Shown here in pieces: positions 14,471 to 20,075 of a stretch of 20,075 nucleotides of DNA. This stretch comes from Candidatus Nanohalarchaeota archaeon (GTDB lineage: Archaea > EX4484-52 > B79-G9). Position 1 is the first letter of the stretch; each line of letters begins with the position of its first letter. Under the pieces are notes generated by a model that was not told the DNA's origin, searched no databases, and was given only the letters and a program-made list of their open reading frames with translations. Location of the stretch: assembly GCA_030594795.1 (NCBI GenBank), contig JAUVEK010000006.1:1-20075 (forward strand), written 5' to 3'. Both the position numbers and the translations under genes were made by a program.

Positions 14471-16291
14471 TTATCGGACTTTTTTCAGCGCCACGTTGTG
14501 CGCTATAATATAATTTTTCGCGAGGTTCTTCCAGTCTGCAAGTTTTGAGAGTCTTTTTGCATGATATTTTCTTGAGATCATTTCGCTTTTGTCTAATTTC
14601 ACAACTTCCAGGAGCATGTTTTTCAGATCAACGGTGGTTTCTTCATATTTCTTTGTGCTCCTGTTGAGGATGTATATCCCGGGATTGATATGGGTCTTTA
14701 CTTCTTTTTCCATGAATTTGCCGTAGCCGGATACGTCTGTTGTTATTGTGAGGGCGCCGTTTGATATGACTTCAAGGGGTGTGTAGCCCCATGGCTCGTA
14801 CAGTGAGGGGAACACCCCGAGGCTGCAGCCAATTGCAAATGAATTGTAGCTGAGAGAGAGCATCCTGTCTGAATTTGAGAGGTATACAGGGTAGAATATT
14901 ATTTTTACTTTGTCTTCCTCCCTGTTCAGGAGGTTGTTTTCTTTAAGCATCCGGATTATTATGTCCGCGTCCTGATTATGCAGTTCAAATGCGCACAGGG
15001 GCGCACTGCCACCATTTCTTGATTTGAATGATGCCGCGAGTTTTCTGATGTCTATTTTCTGGTATTCTGTAAGATAATTTGAGAGCTTTATGTCTGTGTT
15101 CCCGGATGTGAGTGAGTCTACTATGTTTGCGCTGATGTCTGCAGAAAGGTCATCCACGTATTCTTTTATGCCGGAGAACAGGGATATGTTTTCAAGAACC
15201 TCGTGGTTTTCGCTTTTTGTGTTTGCAGGTATTAGTATGAAAGCGAATACGTCTGTGTTGTCCTTTTTTTCCTTGAGTTCATTGTTCAGTTTCCCGAGAC
15301 TCTGGATGAACATGTCTATGCCTTTGTTGCGGACCTCGTACCTGCCGGAGATGAACATGATTCTCGGGTCTTTCAGGTTGATTTCGTAATATGGCTTGAA
15401 GTAGCCTGAAAGGAAGTCCATTATCTTTTCCTTGTATTTGCGGTGAAGATAGATGCATTCTTCCATTGACGGGTATTTCCCGAGATTGAGGCCGTTTGGA
15501 AGTATGACGTCCGGCTTTTTTGAGAGTATGTATTCTGCTTCCCTGCCGGTTGTCTCTGATACTGTTGTGAAGGCGTCGCATGCTTTTGCGCATGCGCATT
15601 CTGTCTGGTGCTTTGCTTCGACATTGTATTCGTATGCTTTTTTCGGGTCTACTACCCTGCCGCTGTTCAGCCCGGTTTCTATTTCATTGATCAGGTTATC
15701 ACTATAGCTTGCCATGGTCCTGCCGAGCATTGTGGCGTGCGTGGTAAAGACTGTTGCAATTTTTGATTTTTTTGATTTCAGGTAGAGAAGGGCTACTCCT
15801 GCCATCCATTCGTGAAACTGGGCTACGACATTCTTAAGGCGCAGGTCTTTTTCCAGGTTTTCCAGAAGGATTCCTGCTGCATATGACCAGACTACCGGGT
15901 CCCCGAACCAGGAATCAGAGCGGAGCGAGTCTATTTTGTGATTCATCCATAGTTCTTTCTTGATGTCATTCAGGTGGTCTCTGTACCCGTCGATGTCCAG
16001 CAGTATGCAGTTCGGCCTGGCTCTCGCGGAGGTCCAGGTGCCAAAATGGCATATGATGCCCATGCTTTTTAGCTTTTTAAATGTCGGCTTTAGTATTTTT
16101 GACTCTTTTTCCTCGAATTCAACTTTTGCCTTATCAGGATTGTAGATGCCGATTGTATAGTACTTATCACCATAATGCTTTGCCATCTGCTCTGACTTGC
16201 TGTGAATTACAGTGTAAATGCCGCCGACTTTGTTTGCAACTTCATAGGATACTTCAAAAAGATACTCTCCTTTGGCTGATATGTCATCCAT
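14471..16291 (-). CDS. Glycogen synthase, eukaryote-like GT3 family
   Basis: This GT-B enzyme transfers glucose from UDP-glucose (the GT3 donor in eukaryotes) to the non-reducing end of glycogen. The N-terminal LFEVSYEVANKVGGIYTV matches the GT3 signature seen in animal and yeast GYS. Further matches are ATMLGRTMA, TVSETTGREAEYIL, LPNGLNL, ISGRYEVRNKGIDMFI and the catalytic Glu-x7-Glu block SLYEPWGYTPLE, with DVSGYGKFME after it. Length, about 606 residues, is slightly below eukaryotic GYS and lacks the long regulatory tail. ATG 16291 is chosen because AGGTGT (16300-16305 on the minus strand) lies 8 bases upstream and little sequence precedes the conserved core; GTG 16327 is an alternative. 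It is divergent from the debranching enzyme gene. A TGCGCATGCGCA palindrome lies at 15587-15598. Confidence 0.92.
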   Translation of the reverse strand: MDDISAKGEYLFEVSYEVANKVGGIYTVIHSKSEQMAKHYGDKYYTIGIYNPDKAKVEFEEKESKILKPTFKKLKSMGIICHFGTWTSARARPNCILLDIDGYRDHLNDIKKELWMNHKIDSLRSDSWFGDPVVWSYAAGILLENLEKDLRLKNVVAQFHEWMAGVALLYLKSKKSKIATVFTTHATMLGRTMASYSDNLINEIETGLNSGRVVDPKKAYEYNVEAKHQTECACAKACDAFTTVSETTGREAEYILSKKPDVILPNGLNLGKYPSMEECIYLHRKYKEKIMDFLSGYFKPYYEINLKDPRIMFISGRYEVRNKGIDMFIQSLGKLNNELKEKKDNTDVFAFILIPANTKSENHEVLENISLFSGIKEYVDDLSADISANIVDSLTSGNTDIKLSNYLTEYQKIDIRKLAASFKSRNGGSAPLCAFELHNQDADIIIRMLKENNLLNREEDKVKIIFYPVYLSNSDRMLSLSYNSFAIGCSLGVFPSLYEPWGYTPLEVISNGALTITTDVSGYGKFMEKEVKTHINPGIYILNRSTKKYEETTVDLKNMLLEVVKLDKSEMISRKYHAKRLSKLADWKNLAKNYIIAHNVALKKVR

Positions 16292-16427
16292 GAGTTTTAA
16301 CACCTTTTTATGGAATATTTTTTTCACTATAGAATCATCTTTATCTCAAATCAAGCTGTTTTAGGACTCTAACGTGATAATCCTGCGGATATAACCCCTC
16401 TTTTAGTTAGATATATATACATCTTCG

Positions 16428-16435
16428 TTTAAATA
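16428..16435 (+). promoter_or_regulatory. TATA box for the debranching enzyme gene
   Basis: TTTAAATA lies 39 bases before ATG 16474, predicting a start near 16458 and a short leader with GGGCGATT as ribosome site. A second AT-rich tract, GATATATATAC, lies at about 16410-16420 and could act for either direction. The divergent region 16292-16473 contains no other gene that I can support. Confidence 0.45.
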
Positions 16436-16473
16436 GTTTTTGTGAATGTTTCTGATATTCGTCGGGCGATTTT

Positions 16474-18546
16474 ATGTTAAGCTGGATTGTTGATAGTAAG
16501 GAGCTTGGAGCGAAAGAGTATAATGCTTCTGGTTTGCATTCCTTTATTAACCGCTCTGCTGATGGTGGATTTAAAACGAAATGGTGCGGTGTGTGGGTTC
16601 CGCCAGTCAAGGTGTTCGAATATTTTGCCTATAGAATAAACGGGACTTGGCTTTCTTCAGAAAATTGTTCAAAGTGCGTTGTAAAACCGTGGGGGGTTAA
16701 GCATTATTTTTCCCGTGATGATCTTGATGTGACTGAGGTTGTTTTTGCGCCTGATGATTATCCATCGGTGATATCTGTAATTTATCTGAAGAACAAAACC
16801 ACAAGAGAAAAAAAGGTGCGCATTGACCTTGAAGCAGCGGTCAATATGAGATACAAGCAGGAGAATGTTCATGACAGGAAATATGAGGCTGAATTTAATG
16901 ATTTGAGAAAGTGTGTGGTTGTTGAGTCGAGTGTTGGGTGTTGTATGTTCGGAGCAGGGATAATAGAAAAAAATGTTGATGTTGCAAGCAGCCTTTGTGG
17001 GAAGTATAAGAACCATAATCCTGGTTCGCCGCAGTGCTGCTTTATACCTTCTGAGTATACTGTTAGTTTTGAACTTGGAGCTCACGAGGAGATAAAAGTA
17101 CCGTTTGTGTATTGCGGGAGTGATAAGGGCAGGGACATGCTGGTTGAAGTGTATGATAAATGCATGCAGAACTGGGACCGGCTTCTGGCTTCAAAAGTGA
17201 AGAGGTCTGTGAAAATATATCATGACCATGATATTAACACTCCGTGGGACCGGCTGGATAAGGCGTATATTTGGGCACAGTACAGCCTTTTTGGACTTGT
17301 GAATAAATCGGATCTGGGTTTGGGTATTTTTGCAGGTTATCCATGGTTTCTTGAGTTCTGGGGAAGGGATGTCTTCTGGAGCCTGCTCGGGCTTGTTGAC
17401 ATGGGTGAGTTTGAATCTGCAAGGAAGATATTTGTGACGATGGCAAAGTTCCAGAAGAAGAGGATGCCGTGTATTGTCCATCCGGACGGAAGGACTGAGT
17501 ATCATGGAGCTGATGTTGACCCGCTGTTTTTGATCACGCTACTGGATTATGAGAAAAAGAGCGGTGATTTGACGCTTCGAAAAGAACTTAACGGAGTGAT
17601 AAAGAAAGTGCTTAAGAATCTGGAGGTGATGGATTATGTTGTAGTCCATGAGCCTTCTGAGACGTGGATGGATTCTATTGAGAGGCGCGGGAGTGCGGTT
17701 GAAGTACAGGCGATGTGGAGCGAGGCATTAAAGACAATAGAGCCTAAACTCTCGATGAAGATGAATAAGAGACTGAATCAAAGTTTCTGGAATCGCGATA
17801 AGAAGACATATTATGATTCGTATTCAAAGTTGGCGGACCCGGAGGTGACTGCTAACGGGTTGGTGCCGGTATTTTTCGGCTTAACATCAGATACAAAAGC
17901 AGAGTCTGTCCTGAAGATTGCGGAAAAAGAGTTGAAGAGCCTTTATGGCATCAGGACCAGATCAAAAATGAGCAGGAATTATAGCCCGTCAGGATATCAT
18001 ACGGGGGCCTGCTGGGGGCTTACGACGGGATGGGGTGCCGCGGCTTTTTTGAGGTATGGCATGATTCGCGAGGGATTGAGTTGTCTTGACGATTTCGCGT
18101 ATGACTGCGAAAAGTTCCAGCCGGGAGCGCTATCGGAAGTCGTGGATGCTGAGACTGGAAAGCTGCTTGGTGCAACTGACCAGGCATGGTCTTCTTCGCT
18201 TTTTATTTATGCTGTTGATGATTTTCTTTTTGGCATCAGGCCGGATATGCTGAAAAAAGTCATTGTAATTGAGCCGAGGATTTCTGATTACTGGGGGCAT
18301 ATGTACAGATGCGGAAAAATTGCCGGGAATAATGTGTTTGACCTGAAAATAGAGAGGACTTCCAAGGGTGTTGAGGTGAGGATTGATTTTGTGCAGGAGC
18401 CAAAAGGTCTTGCCTGCGAATTGATTTTACCGGAATGGATAAAGCGCATCCATCATGAAAGAAAAAAGGTTTCTGGCAGGAAGATTAAGTTCGCTTTTAA
18501 AAAGGAGAATACTGTTGCCGGGTTTAGTGAGTATATACCTGTATAA
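16474..18546 (+). CDS. Glycogen debranching enzyme (amylo-alpha-1,6-glucosidase domain)
   Basis: A cytoplasmic glucosidase that hydrolyses alpha-1,6 branch stubs of glycogen. The N-terminal beta-sandwich (about 1-230) starts with a GDE_N-like pattern (KEYNASGLHSFINRSADGGF), and the (alpha/alpha)6 barrel of GDE_C follows. Key segments are GYPWFLEFWGRD (288-299), HPDGRTEYHGADVDPLF (336-352, with the acidic Asp347) and PGALSEVVD (550-558, with Glu555), then DQAWSSS. These match archaeal and bacterial single-domain GDEs. The 4-alpha-glucanotransferase domain of eukaryotic enzymes is absent, as is normal for this type. At 690 residues it is typical. It is divergent from the GT3 synthase, placing build-up and breakdown of the same polymer around one promoter region. 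Confidence 0.92.
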   Translation: MLSWIVDSKELGAKEYNASGLHSFINRSADGGFKTKWCGVWVPPVKVFEYFAYRINGTWLSSENCSKCVVKPWGVKHYFSRDDLDVTEVVFAPDDYPSVISVIYLKNKTTREKKVRIDLEAAVNMRYKQENVHDRKYEAEFNDLRKCVVVESSVGCCMFGAGIIEKNVDVASSLCGKYKNHNPGSPQCCFIPSEYTVSFELGAHEEIKVPFVYCGSDKGRDMLVEVYDKCMQNWDRLLASKVKRSVKIYHDHDINTPWDRLDKAYIWAQYSLFGLVNKSDLGLGIFAGYPWFLEFWGRDVFWSLLGLVDMGEFESARKIFVTMAKFQKKRMPCIVHPDGRTEYHGADVDPLFLITLLDYEKKSGDLTLRKELNGVIKKVLKNLEVMDYVVVHEPSETWMDSIERRGSAVEVQAMWSEALKTIEPKLSMKMNKRLNQSFWNRDKKTYYDSYSKLADPEVTANGLVPVFFGLTSDTKAESVLKIAEKELKSLYGIRTRSKMSRNYSPSGYHTGACWGLTTGWGAAAFLRYGMIREGLSCLDDFAYDCEKFQPGALSEVVDAETGKLLGATDQAWSSSLFIYAVDDFLFGIRPDMLKKVIVIEPRISDYWGHMYRCGKIAGNNVFDLKIERTSKGVEVRIDFVQEPKGLACELILPEWIKRIHHERKKVSGRKIKFAFKKENTVAGFSEYIPV

Positions 18547-18566
18547 TGCTTTGTTCTCAGATAAGT

Positions 18567-18607
18567 AGGTGAAATCATCTCCTGCATAGGCATGGATCAT
18601 GTCACCT
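18567..18607. repeat. Inverted repeat between debranching enzyme and pilin genes
   Basis: AGGTGA at 18567-18572 is complementary to TCACCT at 18602-18607, with a 29-base intervening segment, just after the debranching enzyme stop. It lies between two convergent genes, so it may be a transcript-end structure. On the minus strand the right arm is part of a near-perfect Shine-Dalgarno GGAGGTGA, a possible alternative explanation. Confidence 0.3.
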
Positions 18608-18679
18608 CCTTGTCATCATCAGACATCTGTCCGTGTTGTTCTTTTATAAGAATTATTAAATACTTTTGTTTGCCTGCGT

Positions 18680-19102
18680 CTATGTGACTTCTGTGATATT
18701 CACACCGTAGTCTATAGCTTCGACGCATATCTTATGAGTACCGGATGTCGTTGGCAGGCTGCCGGTGACATTGAAGTCCACCATCGCAGGTATATCGTTT
18801 GGTAATGATTTATAGTTTAGTGTTATGATAATCGTCTGGTGTGAAACGTTGGTCCCCATTATGTTCCGGGGAAATTTAACTTTTTTCGTCATTTTTGCAG
18901 GCGAGCCCTGCGCATAAACAATTTGTGACATCTCTTTTATCTGGTTCACAGCGTCCTGTGCAATTACATTCTCTGAAGTGTGTTTCAGGTCCACTAAAGC
19001 ATTGTTCCCGACTAGCATTATGGGGGTCAAAAGGAGTAATGAGATAGCAATTACTATGAGATATTCTGTTGCAGCCTGTCCGTTCTTTTTTAATTTTTGC
19101 AT
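18680..19102 (-). CDS. Archaeal type IV pilin-like protein with class III signal peptide
   Basis: A 140-residue preprotein. The N-terminus MQKLKKNGQAATEYLIV fits the archaeal class III signal: basic leader, Gly8 before the cleavage point, Gln at +1 and Glu at +5, then a hydrophobic helix (about 14-32). A pilin peptidase (PibD/FlaK or EppA type) would be expected to cut between Gly8 and Gln9; Gln at +1 is the EppA-like pattern. The remaining 100 residues are strand-rich with N-x-S/T sites, consistent with an extracellular globular head. The mature length of about 132 residues is usual for minor pilins or pseudopilins. ATG 19102 is the only suitable start; TATA-like sequence about 26 bases upstream suggests a leaderless mRNA. 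No ATPase or platform gene is nearby. Confidence 0.82.
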   Translation of the reverse strand: MQKLKKNGQAATEYLIVIAISLLLLTPIMLVGNNALVDLKHTSENVIAQDAVNQIKEMSQIVYAQGSPAKMTKKVKFPRNIMGTNVSHQTIIITLNYKSLPNDIPAMVDFNVTGSLPTTSGTHKICVEAIDYGVNITEVT

Positions 19103-19108
19103 AAGTAT

Positions 19109-19151
19109 TTTATATAAAACTACTTTATATTATTATATGTATAATTTATAA
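19109..19151. promoter_or_regulatory. Divergent TATA-rich promoter region
   Basis: Almost pure AT sequence between the pilin gene (minus) and the winged-helix gene (plus). AATATAAAG on the minus strand at about 19123-19131 is correctly placed for a leaderless pilin transcript. Plus-strand stretches such as TATAATTTATAAT at about 19139-19151 can serve the gene at 19184. Confidence 0.4.
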
Positions 19152-19183
19152 TGAATTGTTGATTTGCCTGGAAGGTGAAATGT

Positions 19184-19936
19184 TTGGCGCAATGGAAAGA
19201 AACTATGCTTGAAACCGGGATTGACCAATTGCTTGAAATTGTGTCTGAGAGAAAGACAGTATCTGCTAGTGAACTTTCAAAAGAGTTGTCTATCCCGATT
19301 GAAACTGTTGAGACATGGGCTGAAATATTGAGCAAGGAAAACATAATTTCTGTGGAATATGACCGCCTGGGGAAGCTGATATTAACCAATAAGGTAAGAA
19401 ACGTAAAAGAGAAAAGAAAGAGAGTTGAGGGGCTGAGAGACGAAATAGACGGCGAAATCGCAAGCATTGAACAGAATGTTAAAGAAGAATCAAAAATGGT
19501 GGATGAAGAGCATAAATCTATTGCAAAGTTTGAGGAAGTGATAAAAAGAGAATATGGCGAGACACTGAAGCTTGAAACCAAGTTGAAAGAAATTGATACG
19601 CGTGAAGAGCATTTGAAAAACTTTCTCAAGGTAATTGCAGATGAAGAATTCAAGATTAAAAAAGAGTATCTTTCAGCTAATCAGATTATCGGAAATAAAA
19701 TGAAGCAGATTAGGAAAACTGAAGAAAATTTGAAGTCTTACGAGATACAGAAGGATAGGTTATTTAAAGATATTGAAATCATAAAGAGACTGTCAAAGGC
19801 GATTAATAAAGAGCATCCTGCTGATATGGCAATCAAAATTGAGGAAATTGAAAAAGATATCCTGGATATTAGAAAGCAAAGCAGAGCTCTTGACAAGAAA
19901 TACGGTGTTATCAGAAATCTGATAACTAAAATATGA
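19184..19936 (+). CDS. Winged-helix domain fused to long coiled coil, function unknown
   Basis: 250 residues. The first 65 or so look like a winged-helix fold (IDQLLEIVSERKTVSASELS, SIPIETVETWAEILSKEN, then a wing ISVEYDRLGKLILTN). The rest, about residues 66-247, is almost continuous Lys/Glu-rich coiled coil. No membrane segment is present. It may be a DNA-binding architectural protein, a regulator or a protein-interaction scaffold. Start: AAGGTGA at 19172-19178 followed by TTG 19184 at five bases is preferred. GTG 19175 lies within the ribosome site, ATG 19205 is a conservative alternative, and the closer ATG 19180 is out of frame. A tiny basic protein gene follows 12 bases after the stop, so the two probably share a transcript. 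Confidence 0.75.
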   Translation: MAQWKETMLETGIDQLLEIVSERKTVSASELSKELSIPIETVETWAEILSKENIISVEYDRLGKLILTNKVRNVKEKRKRVEGLRDEIDGEIASIEQNVKEESKMVDEEHKSIAKFEEVIKREYGETLKLETKLKEIDTREEHLKNFLKVIADEEFKIKKEYLSANQIIGNKMKQIRKTEENLKSYEIQKDRLFKDIEIIKRLSKAINKEHPADMAIKIEEIEKDILDIRKQSRALDKKYGVIRNLITKI

Positions 19937-19948
19937 TGGGTGAACAAT

Positions 19949-20041
19949 GTGCCTTGCGGCAAAAAAAGAAAATCTTCAAAGATGAGAAGACATAAACTAA
20001 AGAAAAAGAGTAAAAAGATGAGGCATAGGAAGAAAAGATAG
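19949..20041 (+). CDS. 30-residue highly basic protein resembling AURKAIP1/COX24 (mS38/bS22-type ribosomal protein)
   Basis: GTG 19949 has GGTGA at 19939-19943, five bases upstream, the favoured spacing here. The product starts MPCGKKRKSSKMRRHKLKK and ends KKMRHRKKR: 18 of 30 residues are Lys or Arg. The K-M-x-x-H-K-x-K-K and R-H-x-K-x order recalls the AURKAIP1/COX24 family. That family includes mitochondrial mS38, mycobacterial bS22, and tiny Bacteroidota proteins that, from memory, start MPSGKKRK. The archaeal L41e-type ribosomal protein is an alternative. It probably binds rRNA on the small subunit. It is likely cotranscribed with the winged-helix gene, and a T run (TTTTT, 20042-20046) follows the stop. 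An ATG at 19982 would give a shorter form. Too short for most gene finders. Confidence 0.55.
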   Translation: MPCGKKRKSSKMRRHKLKKKSKKMRHRKKR

Positions 20042-20075
20042 TTTTTCGCTGCATTTAGTAAAGAGGATTCTATTC

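Noticed and set aside
1..20075. CRISPR arrays, insertion sequences, tRNA or rRNA genes
   Set aside because: No regularly spaced repeats, transposase motifs, tRNA T-loop plus acceptor pairings or rRNA core sequences were seen when reading both strands; short tRNAs with introns could still be missed by eye.

Overview
The window looks archaeal. Evidence: a preprotein with a class III (archaeal pilin) signal peptide, TATA-box-like elements in front of several genes, GGTGA-type ribosome binding sites about 5 bases before starts, and a eukaryote-like GT3 glycogen synthase. Dense packing, many unrecognised genes and moderate GC suggest an uncultivated lineage (DPANN or Altiarchaeota-like). This is inference; no rRNA or other taxonomic marker is present.

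Layout. Positions 1-267 hold the start of a coiled-coil gene that runs off the left edge (minus strand). Positions 575-7048 are a tight plus-strand operon of six genes: UDP-N-acetylhexosamine 6-dehydrogenase, membrane GT2 glycosyltransferase, NAD-dependent sugar-nucleotide epimerase or decarboxylase, PIG-L/LmbE deacetylase, a BshC-like protein carrying a Cys4 zinc-ribbon insertion, and a SAM methyltransferase. The deacetylase plus BshC-like pair mirrors the last two steps of bacillithiol synthesis, but here it sits with sugar-nucleotide and glycan genes. That makes it the best candidate for an undescribed system.

Positions 7135-12122 are mostly unrecognised genes: a small TPR protein, two overlapping tandem paralogues, a proline-rich coiled-coil protein, a 688-residue protein with hints of a TIM barrel split by a coiled coil, and a membrane-anchored cysteine-rich protein. 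Positions 12139-12285 hold a small ORF broken by an in-frame TGA.

Positions 12294-18546 are a glycogen locus. A GT4/GT5-like synthase is coupled to a protein that is only the N-terminal half of a GT-B glycosyltransferase. Next come a GT3 glycogen synthase and a divergently transcribed glycogen debranching enzyme. Both synthesis and mobilisation of alpha-glucan are encoded, but no branching enzyme lies in the window.

Positions 18680-20041 hold a pilin-like protein, a winged-helix/coiled-coil protein, and a 30-residue, extremely basic protein with a GTG start that resembles the AURKAIP1/COX24 (mS38/bS22) ribosomal family.
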